This document shows positions 17,250-24,889 of a stretch of 64,000 nucleotides of DNA, piece by piece; positions within the stretch are counted from its first letter, which is position 1, and every line of letters starts with the position of its first letter. Where the stretch lies: positions 124,001 to 188,000 of the forward strand of contig JADKFY010000004.1 of NCBI GenBank assembly GCA_016717305.1. The letters are read 5' to 3'. The translations under genes were made by a program, and so were the position numbers. This DNA is from Flavobacteriales bacterium. GTDB lineage: Bacteria; Bacteroidota; Bacteroidia; Flavobacteriales_F; PHOS-HE28. The notes beneath the pieces were generated by a model. It saw only the letters and a list, made by a program, of their open reading frames with translations, did not search any database and was not told the origin of the DNA.

Positions 17250-17290
17250 GCGGACCGGACGGGACTCGAACCCGCGACCTCCGCCGTGAC
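17248..17290 (-). repeat. 43-base direct repeat within tRNA-Asp (putative att site)
   Basis: The tRNA-side copy of the repeat described at 15535-15577. It runs from 3 bases beyond the tRNA 3' end to the anticodon. Confidence 0.75.
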
Positions 17291-17324
17291 AGGGCGGCAT
17301 TCTAACCAGCTGAACTACCGGTCC
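17251..17324 (-). tRNA. tRNA-Asp (GTC)
   Basis: 74 bases on the minus strand. Acceptor GGACCGG pairs with CCGGTCC plus discriminator G; D arm GTTC...GAAT; anticodon stem CCGCC/GGCGG with loop CTGTCAC giving anticodon GTC; T arm GCGGG-TTCGAGT-CCCGT. CCA is not encoded. A consensus promoter lies upstream and a hairpin terminator follows. A 43-base copy of its 3' half lies at 15535-15577, so the gene is a candidate integration site whose coding capacity was preserved. Confidence 0.96.
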
Positions 17325-17354
17325 GTTCAACCTTGCTTTTCAGCGAGGCGGGTG

Positions 17355-17385
17355 CAAATGTAAGGCTATGGCGTGATCTTGCAAA
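17355..17385 (-). promoter_or_regulatory. promoter of tRNA-Asp
   Basis: Minus strand TTTG (17382-17385), 19 bases, TACATTTG (17355-17362): both boxes and the spacing match the Bacteroidota consensus exactly. The predicted start is about 25 bases upstream of the mature tRNA 5' end. Confidence 0.8.
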
Positions 17386-17439
17386 TCGGGCACCGGTGTT
17401 TTCTTGAAATCCCTAGAGGTGCAAGGCAAAGCGGGTCAT

Positions 17440-18363
17440 TTAGTACAACCGCGCCCGCTTCGTCAAGAACTCCAGTAGCAGTGGCTCGAATCCCTTGTTG
17501 ATGTCGGCCTCGACCAGGTCGATCCGGTACTGGCCACACTTCAGCTTCAGCCGGTGCCAACGTTCGGCCATGGCGGTTTTGTACGCATCGCGGATCTCGC
17601 TGGGGTGTGCCTTTACCTGCTCGTTGGTCTCCACGTCGACAAAGGTGTAGGGGCGGTCTTGGAGGTCCAACTCCAGCTCGTGCTTGCGGTCCACCACATG
17701 GAAGAGGATGATGTCGTGCTTGTTGAAACGAAGGTGTTGCAACGCATCGAAGACTTCCTCTTCGCGGTCCTGACCGTCCAACATATCGCTGAGGATCACT
17801 ACCAAACTGCGGCGGTGCGCCCGGCGTGCAATGTCGTTCAGTGCTTCAACGACAGATGTGGTTTGCCCACGGGCCGGAGCTTCCGTAGCAAGCAAGTCCT
17901 CCAAGTGCTGCATCAAATGACGCAAATGAACCGCATTGCTGCGGGCCTGTTCGGCAATGTTCACCTGCTGGCTGAACGTGGTCAACCCAACGGCATCGCG
18001 TTGTTTGCGCAGCAACTGAATGAACGCGGCTGCAGCATGGACAGCAAATTCGACTTTCGTGAAACCAGTAGTATCCGTCTTGTCTGGAAAATACATGCTG
18101 CTGCTGGTATCCACCACCAACTGGCATCGCAAATTGGTCTCTTCCTCGTAACGTTTGGTGAAGAGCTTGTCCGTGCGGGCATAGAGCTTCCAATCGATAT
18201 GCCGCGTGCTCTCGCCTTGGTTGTACGCCCTGTGCTCCGCGAACTCCACACTGAACCCATGGAACGGGCTCTTGTGCAAACCCGCAAGGAACCCTTCCAC
18301 CACTTGACGTGCCTTGAACTCCAACGCGCTCAACGCCTGAATATGCTTCTGTTCAATGGGCAT
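17440..18363 (-). CDS. DUF58 domain protein (vWA-like)
   Basis: 307 residues. Begins with the family signature: FLAGLHKSPFHGFSVEFAEH then AYNQGESTRHIDWKLYART (the DUF58 G-D-x-x-R-x-IDW motif), then a von Willebrand A-like fold with VVDTSSSM (MIDAS-like DxSxS, about residues 84-90) and VVILSDMLD. DUF58 proteins usually sit with a MoxR AAA ATPase and vWA membrane proteins in a chaperone-like BatA/BatD system; no moxR gene is adjacent here, so the partner must be elsewhere. A TACCTTTG box ends 4 bases before the ATG. Confidence 0.92.
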   Translation of the reverse strand: MPIEQKHIQALSALEFKARQVVEGFLAGLHKSPFHGFSVEFAEHRAYNQGESTRHIDWKLYARTDKLFTKRYEEETNLRCQLVVDTSSSMYFPDKTDTTGFTKVEFAVHAAAAFIQLLRKQRDAVGLTTFSQQVNIAEQARSNAVHLRHLMQHLEDLLATEAPARGQTTSVVEALNDIARRAHRRSLVVILSDMLDGQDREEEVFDALQHLRFNKHDIILFHVVDRKHELELDLQDRPYTFVDVETNEQVKAHPSEIRDAYKTAMAERWHRLKLKCGQYRIDLVEADINKGFEPLLLEFLTKRARLY

Positions 18364-18367
18364 GGGG

Positions 18368-18375
18368 CAAAGGTA
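18368..18375 (-). promoter_or_regulatory. -7 box of the DUF58 gene
   Basis: TACCTTTG on the minus strand, an exact TAnnTTTG, 4 bases before the ATG at 18363. No clear -33 box at the usual distance. Confidence 0.5.
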
Positions 18376-18463
18376 TCGGGTATGGGGGTGGTAATGTTGA
18401 GGATATGCGCAGTAGAAGCTTCAGTTAGTTGGTAGGGCACGTGTAATTGTTGTTCTCCACAGA

Positions 18464-19078
18464 TCACCTTACAATGATCTTTCTCATTATCACTTTCTGA
18501 GAGATCAACATATTGTCAGAATAAATATCGTGCCTTAGAAATCCAAATTCTGAATTGCTGAAGTAAATGCTCTTATTATTATTTTCTGTGAAGTCATTGT
18601 CCACCTCTACTCGAAGCACGTTCTCATAGTACCGGTCAAAGATGAACAATGAATCATATTTCACAACTTGATGATTTGACCATGAAGAGGCCGTGTGGAA
18701 ATCAGTATAAATGTTTGTGCCCGAACCTGCAGTGCCATCATACCCTTTGAAAAGGCCACCTCCAACTAGAATGTAATCAGCAGCGAAAGTAGAATAGGAT
18801 GAAATTGTCCTGAATGAATGTGATTCATAGGAATTACCGCAAAAATCAACAGTGAATCCTTGGTTGAAACTTTCTATTGAAACACTGTCTATAGTATTAC
18901 TGATGGAATCGATGTAGACCCAATAGCTGTTTGTTTTGTATTTGCAACTCTGGAGATCACTGGATGTTATAGAATAGATCGTGTCATCCCCTGCGCAAAG
19001 GTTGTGCCCAGGGCTTACTTCTTTGTTACAGGAAGATGATAAGACGACCAAAAGTCCAGCGCCTATTACATTTCTCAT
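18464..19078 (-). CDS. AT-rich lipoprotein of unknown function
   Basis: 204 residues with a clear lipoprotein signal (MRNVIGAGLLVVLSSSC, cysteine 17). The rest is Ser/Thr/Tyr/Asn-rich beta-type sequence with several cysteines (C28, C44, C80 by eye) and no domain I recognise. Codon use is strikingly AT-rich: bases 18481-18600 contain about 30% G+C against 50-60% in flanking genes, a sign of recent acquisition. It stands between the DUF58 and thioredoxin genes with no obvious promoter. The frame is long for so AT-rich a region and starts with a well-formed lipobox, so I consider it real. Confidence 0.7.
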   Translation of the reverse strand: MRNVIGAGLLVVLSSSCNKEVSPGHNLCAGDDTIYSITSSDLQSCKYKTNSYWVYIDSISNTIDSVSIESFNQGFTVDFCGNSYESHSFRTISSYSTFAADYILVGGGLFKGYDGTAGSGTNIYTDFHTASSWSNHQVVKYDSLFIFDRYYENVLRVEVDNDFTENNNKSIYFSNSEFGFLRHDIYSDNMLISQKVIMRKIIVR

Positions 19079-19272
19079 CTTCAGTAGGTCATATAGCCGT
19101 TACTTGACTTTTCATTACAAGGAATCTCAAGCTATCCCACTTACAGCCCCCGATGGATTGAAGAATTCCCTTTCCTCCCAAATGTAGTCCGAGTGCTTCA
19201 ACCATCGATTCAGTTAGGTTAACGCTGAAATGAGCGGATGGGAAGAGGGACGGGTTCGTACCCCAAACAAAT

Positions 19273-19302
19273 AACGGACCCTGCCAAAAGACAGGGTCCG
19301 TT
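19273..19302 (-). terminator. terminator of trxA
   Basis: AACGGACCCTG / CAGGGTCCGTT, a perfect 11-base stem with an 8-base loop, followed on the minus strand by ATTTGTTTG. It lies 24 bases past the thioredoxin stop codon. Confidence 0.85.
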
Positions 19303-19326
19303 CCATTCAAAATATGTTGTGAAGGC

Positions 19327-19647
19327 TTATGCCAACTGCCCGTCCAGCTTTCCGGCTAGTTGCGCCTTGGGCACGGCGCCCACGCTGCGGTCCACCACCT
19401 CGCCGTTCTTGATGAACAGGATGGTTGGGATGCTGCGGATGCCATACTTCATGGCGGTTTGTGGGTTGGTGTCCACATTCACTTTGCCTACAACGACCTT
19501 GCCGTCGTATTCCTTGGCCAACTCTTCCACCACCGGACCGACCATGCGGCAAGGGCCACACCATTCCGCCCAGAAGTCGATCATTACAGGTTTGTCGCTC
19601 TTGAGGGCGAGTTCTTCAAAGTTGCTGTCTGTGAATTCAAGTGCCAT
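19327..19647 (-). CDS. trxA: thioredoxin
   Basis: 106 residues, the normal size of Trx1. Active site FWAEWCGPCRM (Cys31 and Cys34 by count), the buried Asp in MIDFWAE, the cis-proline in RSIPTILFIKNGEVV and the C-terminal helix are all present. Cytosolic dithiol reductant for ribonucleotide reductase, peroxiredoxins and methionine sulfoxide reductases. The gene lies 171 bases downstream of dnaE on the same strand but has its own -7 box (19764-19771) and a perfect terminator, so it is probably transcribed alone. Confidence 0.97.
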   Translation of the reverse strand: MALEFTDSNFEELALKSDKPVMIDFWAEWCGPCRMVGPVVEELAKEYDGKVVVGKVNVDTNPQTAMKYGIRSIPTILFIKNGEVVDRSVGAVPKAQLAGKLDGQLA

Positions 19648-19763
19648 GTTGTGTTGTTGGAGTGGGATCGACCCCTGTTTGGTTTCTGTTCAGTTACAAA
19701 GGTGGCTGGGAACCGGGTCCCTGTTCGATCCACCTCACTTGGTTTTCATTGGCCTAATGTCGG

Positions 19764-19771
19764 CAAAGTTA
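19764..19771 (-). promoter_or_regulatory. -7 box upstream of trxA
   Basis: TAACTTTG on the minus strand, an exact TAnnTTTG, which would give a leader of about 110 bases for trxA. No good -33 box was found. Confidence 0.4.
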
Positions 19772-19818
19772 CGCCCAACTGACAAGATCCTTGCCATGGA
19801 AAGTATTCGGCCAATTCG

Positions 19819-22800
19819 TCAGTTCATTCCCCACTCGATCTCTACGATCCCATCCAAGCCCCTCACAAGTTCTTCGGTAACGGTCACATTCAAGGTCTTG
19901 CTGGGCGCTTCAATGGCAATGTTCTCGTGCTTGCTCATCAACTGAAGGTTTACCGTGCATTTTCCAGGTGAGGCCTTCAATATGCTGGCCAATTCACGTG
20001 CGACCCCTTCCGTCATGCGCCCTGCTTCGATCTTCAAATTGATCTTGGTGATGTACTTGTCGCGGGCATCGCTCAACAGTTCGACGTTCGTGAGCTTGAA
20101 TTCCATTTGGCCTTCATCCCGACCCCATGTGCGCATGCTGGCCCTTCCTTTCATGAGCAACAAGGTGCCTTGGGTGAGGTAGAGCTTGAATTTGAGGTAG
20201 TCCTCGCTGAACAGCATGAACTCGTGCGTGCCGAAGTGGTCTTCCACCGCAAGTATGCCGAATTGCTTGCCGCTTTTCGCCGTGCGGTGCTCAGCTTTTG
20301 TAACAATGCCGCTGAACGTGATGTCCCTACCGGCCAGCTTGTCCAGTTCCTTCAGGTCCGGAAGGGTGGCTGTGCAGAGGTGTTTGATCTCCAAACGGTG
20401 ATCATCCAAGGGGTGCCCGCTCAGGTAGAAGCCGATCACTTCCTTTTCGTAGTGCAACTGTTCCAATGCGCTCCAGGCCTCGATCTGTGGCAGGGTGGGT
20501 TCGGGGATCGACGCGGAATCGTCGCCAACAGCATCGAACATGCTCACCTGTGCACTGTCCGCACCGTCCTGGTATTGCTGTCCATAGCGGATCAGACTTT
20601 CCAAATAGGTCGGCTTTCCTTCACCCGTGGTATGGAAGAAGTGGGCACGCTGGATGCCCAAATTGTCGAATGCACCGGCATAGGCAAGGCTTTCGATCGC
20701 TTTCTTGTTGGCACTGCGCAAATTCACCCGGCGCAGTAGGTCGAAGACATTCGAGTAGGGGCCGTCCTCTCCATTGCGACCGGTCACGATCGCTTCAACG
20801 GCCGCCTCACCAACGCCTTTTACGGCTCCCAGTCCGAAGCGGATCTGTCCCCGTTTGTTCACAGTGAACTGGTAGCCACTCTCGTTCACATCGGGCCCCA
20901 AAACTTCAATGCCCATGCTGCGGCACTCTTCCATGAAGAAGGTGATCTTGTCGATGCTGCTCTGCGAATGAGTGAGCACACTGGCCATGAATTCCGGCGC
21001 GTAGTTCGCCTTCAGCCAAGCGGTCTGGTAAGCCACGAATGCATAACAGGTGCTGTGCGATTTGTTGAAGGCGTATTGCGCGAACGCTTCCCAATCCGTC
21101 CAGATCTTGTTGCACACTTTGTTGTCGAATCCCCGTTCGGCGGTGCCTTCCAGGAATTTACCCTTCATCTTGTCCAGCGTGGCGCGGTCCTTTTTGCCCA
21201 TCGCTTTGCGCAACACGTCGGCATCGCCCTTGGTGAAGCCCGCCAGCTTCTGGCTGAGCAACATCACCTGCTCCTGGTAAACGGTTACGCCATACGTTTC
21301 CTTGAGCAACTCCTCCATCTCGGGGAGGTCGTACACGATCTTCTCCAAGCCGTGTTTGCGCTTGATGAATGTGGGGATGTATTCCAGCGGGCCTGGCCGG
21401 TACAGCGCGTTCATCGCGATCAGGTCCCCGAATTGGTCGGCCTTCAATTCGCGCAGGTACTTCTGCATGCCCGCGCTTTCGAACTGGAAGGTGCCGTTGG
21501 TCTCCGCGCGTTGGTAAATGCCGAAGGTCTTCAGATCATCCAACGGAATGTCGTCGATCGCGATCTCCGTTCCGTGGTTCTCCTTGATCATGCGCAATGC
21601 ATCGCGGATGATCGTGAGCGTTTTCAGACCCAAGAAGTCCATCTTGATCACGCCCGCATCTTCGATCACCTTGCCGTCGTACTGGGTGAGCAAGAGGTCA
21701 GATTCCTTCGAGATACATACCGGGATGATGTCCGTGAGATCGCTCGGAGCAATAATGATCCCCGCAGCATGAACACCGGTTCCACGCACTGAGCCTTCTA
21801 GCTTTTCGGCTTCACGGAGCACGTCGGCTGTGAGTTCTCCACTTTCGAGCACTTCGCGCAAGGCTTTCACGTTGGCGATCTCGTCACTGCTCAGATTCTC
21901 CCTTTGTTTCAAACTGCCCGGACCATCGGTGGGCGCATTCAAGATGCGGCCCAATTCGATACCAGGTCGTTCAGGAATGAGTTTCGCCAAGCGATCGGCT
22001 TCCTGTAGGGGAAGGTCCATCACCCGGGCCACATCACGGATGCTGCTCTTCGCCGCCATGCTTCCGTACGTGATGATCTGGGCCACTTGGTTCTTGCCGT
22101 ATTTGTTCACCACGTAATCGATCACCTTCTGACGGCCTTCATCGTCGAAGTCCGTGTCGATATCGGGCATGCTCTTGCGATCCGGATTCAGGAACCGTTC
22201 GAAGAGCAGGTCGTACTTGATCGGGTCGATGTTTGTGATTCCCGTGCAATAGGCCACCACGCTGCCGGCTGCACTTCCACGACCGGGGCCGATCAACACG
22301 CCCATGGCCTTTCCCGCGTTGATGAAATCCTGTGTGATCAGGAAGTATCCGCTGAAACCCATGGTGCGGATCGTGAACAGCTCGAAATCGATACGCTCCT
22401 TGATCTTAAGGTCGAGTGAATCGATCCCGCCATTGCCTTCGCCGAGGTAGCGTTTCATGGCACCCTCATAAGTAAGGTGCTTCAGGTATTCGTCCTGGTC
22501 CGTGAAACCCGCTGGGATCTCGTAGTTCGGAAGCATGATGTCCTTCTTCAACTTCAGGACCTCCACTTTGTCCACGATCAGGTTCGTGTTGTCCAGGGCT
22601 TCCGGCAGATCGCTGAAAGCAGTACCCATTTGCGCTTGGGTCTTGAAGAAGAACTCGTCGTTGTAAAAGGCGAAGCGTTTGCCTTTCTGGCTTACCTCAT
22701 CATCGCTGTCGTCGGCCTTCGGTGTGCTTTGCTTTTCGCCGGTGTTGATGCACAGAAGAATGTCGTGCGCGTTCGCATCCTGCTGATCCACGTAATGACT

Positions 22801-23445
22801 GTCATTGCTCGCGATGATCGGCACGTTGTACTTGCGTGCCCACTTCACCAATACGGCGTTCACTTGCTCTTGCTCCGGGATCCCGTGGCGTTGGATCTCC
22901 ACGTAATAATCGTCTCCAAAAAGGTCCAACCACCATTTGAATTCCTCCTCGGCCTTGGTCAGGTCGGTGCCACCCCGCATGATCGCTTGCGGAACACTTG
23001 CACCCAAACAGCAGGTGGTGGCGATCAATCCATCGTGGTATTTCTCGATCAGCTCCTTATCGATCCGCGCATACTTGCTGTAGAAGCCTTCCATGTACCC
23101 GAGCGAACACAGCTTGCTCAAGTTCTTGTAGCCCTCGGCATTCTTTGCCAACAACAGTTGGTGGTAGCGCTTGTCCTTGTCCTCCCGCGTAAATGCTTTC
23201 TTGTGTCGATCGTTAACCACATAGAACTCGCAACCCACGATCGGTTTCACCTGCGGTGTTCCGTCGGCGTTCTTCAATTTGCCCGCTTCCGCAACGAACT
23301 TGAACACCCCGAACATGTTGCCGTGGTCGGTGATCGCTAGGGCCGGCTGTCCATCCGCCGCCGCCTTCTTGTACAGCGACGGAATGCTGGCTGCGCCATC
23401 AAGAAGTGAGAACTGGGTGTGTACGTGGAGGTGTGAGAATTTCAT
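19819..23445 (-). CDS. dnaE: DNA polymerase III subunit alpha
   Basis: 1208 residues, standard for DnaE. The N-terminal PHP domain starts FSHLHVHTQFSLLDGA with the metal-site HxH and continues ITDHGNMFG. The polymerase palm has GPGRGSAAGSVVAYCTGIT and the catalytic PDIDTDFDDEGRQ at about residues 427-440 (two Asp). Fingers follow, then a helix-hairpin-helix region and an OB domain (ITFSGIVTKAEHRTAKSGKQ) near 1020. This is the replicative polymerase core subunit; DnaE rather than PolC is normal in this phylum. A TAACTTCG box lies 13 bases before the ATG. Confidence 0.98.
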   Translation of the reverse strand: MKFSHLHVHTQFSLLDGAASIPSLYKKAAADGQPALAITDHGNMFGVFKFVAEAGKLKNADGTPQVKPIVGCEFYVVNDRHKKAFTREDKDKRYHQLLLAKNAEGYKNLSKLCSLGYMEGFYSKYARIDKELIEKYHDGLIATTCCLGASVPQAIMRGGTDLTKAEEEFKWWLDLFGDDYYVEIQRHGIPEQEQVNAVLVKWARKYNVPIIASNDSHYVDQQDANAHDILLCINTGEKQSTPKADDSDDEVSQKGKRFAFYNDEFFFKTQAQMGTAFSDLPEALDNTNLIVDKVEVLKLKKDIMLPNYEIPAGFTDQDEYLKHLTYEGAMKRYLGEGNGGIDSLDLKIKERIDFELFTIRTMGFSGYFLITQDFINAGKAMGVLIGPGRGSAAGSVVAYCTGITNIDPIKYDLLFERFLNPDRKSMPDIDTDFDDEGRQKVIDYVVNKYGKNQVAQIITYGSMAAKSSIRDVARVMDLPLQEADRLAKLIPERPGIELGRILNAPTDGPGSLKQRENLSSDEIANVKALREVLESGELTADVLREAEKLEGSVRGTGVHAAGIIIAPSDLTDIIPVCISKESDLLLTQYDGKVIEDAGVIKMDFLGLKTLTIIRDALRMIKENHGTEIAIDDIPLDDLKTFGIYQRAETNGTFQFESAGMQKYLRELKADQFGDLIAMNALYRPGPLEYIPTFIKRKHGLEKIVYDLPEMEELLKETYGVTVYQEQVMLLSQKLAGFTKGDADVLRKAMGKKDRATLDKMKGKFLEGTAERGFDNKVCNKIWTDWEAFAQYAFNKSHSTCYAFVAYQTAWLKANYAPEFMASVLTHSQSSIDKITFFMEECRSMGIEVLGPDVNESGYQFTVNKRGQIRFGLGAVKGVGEAAVEAIVTGRNGEDGPYSNVFDLLRRVNLRSANKKAIESLAYAGAFDNLGIQRAHFFHTTGEGKPTYLESLIRYGQQYQDGADSAQVSMFDAVGDDSASIPEPTLPQIEAWSALEQLHYEKEVIGFYLSGHPLDDHRLEIKHLCTATLPDLKELDKLAGRDITFSGIVTKAEHRTAKSGKQFGILAVEDHFGTHEFMLFSEDYLKFKLYLTQGTLLLMKGRASMRTWGRDEGQMEFKLTNVELLSDARDKYITKINLKIEAGRMTEGVARELASILKASPGKCTVNLQLMSKHENIAIEAPSKTLNVTVTEELVRGLDGIVEIEWGMN

Positions 23446-23458
23446 GTCGCCGGGGCCA

Positions 23459-23466
23459 CGAAGTTA
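23459..23466 (-). promoter_or_regulatory. -7 box of dnaE
   Basis: TAACTTCG (TAnnTTCG) on the minus strand 13 bases upstream of the ATG at 23445. The -33 element is not clear. Confidence 0.4.
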
Positions 23467-23561
23467 CCGGGCAAGGGTGGGGTGGAGGGTGATCAGTTAT
23501 CCACGATCTCCAACGATTGATCAGGTGATCAACGGCATATCTCACTCAGCGTTGTGGATGA

Positions 23562-24032
23562 TCAAGTTGAACGAACCTTTGGCTCACATCGCACCGCAAA
23601 ATTCACCGAGTTCGCGATAAAGCAAAGTTCGTGGGCTTTGTGATGGAACTTTTTGGCCTTTTCTATCATGTCCGGATCCCGGACAGTCACTTCAGGGCAT
23701 AGTACGACTTCGGTCATGCGGCCACTTCCGTCCGGGAAGGTCTCCATGTGGCCGGTCGCACTGTCCTTGTATGCATTGACCACGATCCCATTGATCGCAC
23801 AAACGTGCAAGTAGCTCATCAGGTGACATGCGCTTAATGCCGCAACCAACATCTCCTCCGGGTTATGGTGCGTCGGATCACCACGGAATGTCGGATCCGC
23901 AGATCCCAGCAGGTCCGGTTTCCCTTCAATGGAAATGGTATGGTCCCGTTTGTAGTTGCGGTAGTGATCAGTGCCGGTGCCTTGATCGCCGGTCCATTCA
24001 ACCATTACGGAGTACATGTGTTGGTGCTGCAT
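23562..24032 (-). CDS. OsmC/Ohr-family peroxidase-like protein
   Basis: 156 residues. The OsmC pair of redox cysteines is present: the first in LVAALSACHLMSYLH (about residue 70) and the second in AHELCFIANSV (about residue 136). Also the family motif DPTHHNPEEMLVAAL. These proteins reduce organic hydroperoxides in the cytosol with lipoyl or thiol donors. A start at an internal ATG (24017) is possible. It is transcribed divergently from the NTF2-like gene; only 31 bases separate the two start codons, so their control regions must overlap. Confidence 0.9.
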   Translation of the reverse strand: MQHQHMYSVMVEWTGDQGTGTDHYRNYKRDHTISIEGKPDLLGSADPTFRGDPTHHNPEEMLVAALSACHLMSYLHVCAINGIVVNAYKDSATGHMETFPDGSGRMTEVVLCPEVTVRDPDMIEKAKKFHHKAHELCFIANSVNFAVRCEPKVRST

Positions 24033-24063
24033 GGCGCAAAGTTCCGGGCAATATCTTCAGCCC
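24033..24063. promoter_or_regulatory. 31-base divergent control region
   Basis: Minus strand GAACTTTG (24038-24045, one mismatch to TAnnTTTG) points at the OsmC gene; plus strand TATCTTCA (about 24052-24059) points at the NTF2-like gene and ends 4 bases before its ATG. Both would give near-leaderless mRNAs. The boxes are imperfect. Confidence 0.35.
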
Positions 24064-24522
24064 ATGAACACGCTGGAACGTTTCTACACCGCCTTACAAC
24101 AACACGACTGGAAAACAATGGGCGACTGTTACCACGAGCACGCCACCTTCAGCGATCCCGTTTTTCCGGATCTGGATGCGGCAGGGGTGAAGGCCATGTG
24201 GAAAATGCTGTTGACGAGTGGCACCGACCTAACTCTCGAATTCAAGGTGTTGGAGCAGAACACAACAGGGGGAAAGGTCCACTGGGACGCGTACTACACC
24301 TTCAGCAGGACAGGGAGAAAGGTCCACAACAGCATCGATGCAACATTCACGTTGAAGGATGGCCTGATCCGAGAGCACAAGGACGACTTCAGTTTCTGGC
24401 GATGGAGCAAACAGGCGCTTGGAGCGAGTGGGCTGCTGTTGGGTTGGACCCCGCTCGTGAAGAACAAGGTGCGTGGAACGGCGGCAAATAATTTGCGCAA
24501 AGCAATGGCTACTCCTTCTTGA
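24064..24522 (+). CDS. NTF2-like / SnoaL-like protein
   Basis: 152 residues from ATG 24064. MNTLERFYTALQQHDWKTM then CYHEHATFSDPVFPDLDAAGVKAMW is the typical opening of the nuclear transport factor 2 / SnoaL cone fold, followed by strand pairs KVHWDAYYTFSRTGRKV and IDATFTLKDGLIREHKDDF. Such proteins are small-molecule binding or isomerase/cyclase folds; no catalytic set stands out. The stop codon overlaps the stop end of the convergent secreted-protein gene by 14 bases. Confidence 0.82.
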   Translation: MNTLERFYTALQQHDWKTMGDCYHEHATFSDPVFPDLDAAGVKAMWKMLLTSGTDLTLEFKVLEQNTTGGKVHWDAYYTFSRTGRKVHNSIDATFTLKDGLIREHKDDFSFWRWSKQALGASGLLLGWTPLVKNKVRGTAANNLRKAMATPS

Positions 24523-24862
24523 TCGGTTCCTCGATCTGACGCTCCTTGGGAAGCTCCAGCATCACCACCTCCAATTTGCGCATACCGTATTTGGCTTGAA
24601 GTGTTCGTCGGCTTTCGTTACCCTCTTCGGGTGTGCCGAACCGCAACACATCAATGTCAGTGGCGCCTTTCAGCTCTGGGAATTCTTCCTGGTAATGCTC
24701 CAGCAGCATGGGTGTTGTGAATTGCTCGGTGGTTTCGATCAACGGGGTGATGTACACCACCGGACCATTACGCCAGTTGCCGATGGCGTGGCTCCAGATC
24801 GTGTTTTGGGAGAAAGATGTCGCTGTGAATAGAAGCAGGAGGGTGGTGAGCAGGGTTTTCAT
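24509..24862 (-). CDS. small exported protein of unknown function
   Basis: 117 residues from ATG 24862. Signal peptide MKTLLTTLLLLFTATSFSQ. The mature part is mixed alpha/beta (GPVVYITPLIETTEQF, ATDIDVLRFGTPEEG, YGMRKLEVVMLELP) and ends in a charged tail (EEPIKKE). I recognise no family. Its 3' end overlaps that of the NTF2-like gene by 14 bases on the other strand. It follows 27 bases after the hexosaminidase stop is reached on the other side, in the same direction as that gene but upstream of it. Confidence 0.65.
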   Translation of the reverse strand: MKTLLTTLLLLFTATSFSQNTIWSHAIGNWRNGPVVYITPLIETTEQFTTPMLLEHYQEEFPELKGATDIDVLRFGTPEEGNESRRTLQAKYGMRKLEVVMLELPKERQIEEPIKKE

Positions 24863-24889
24863 CGTGCTATGTGGTACAAAGGTCATTTA

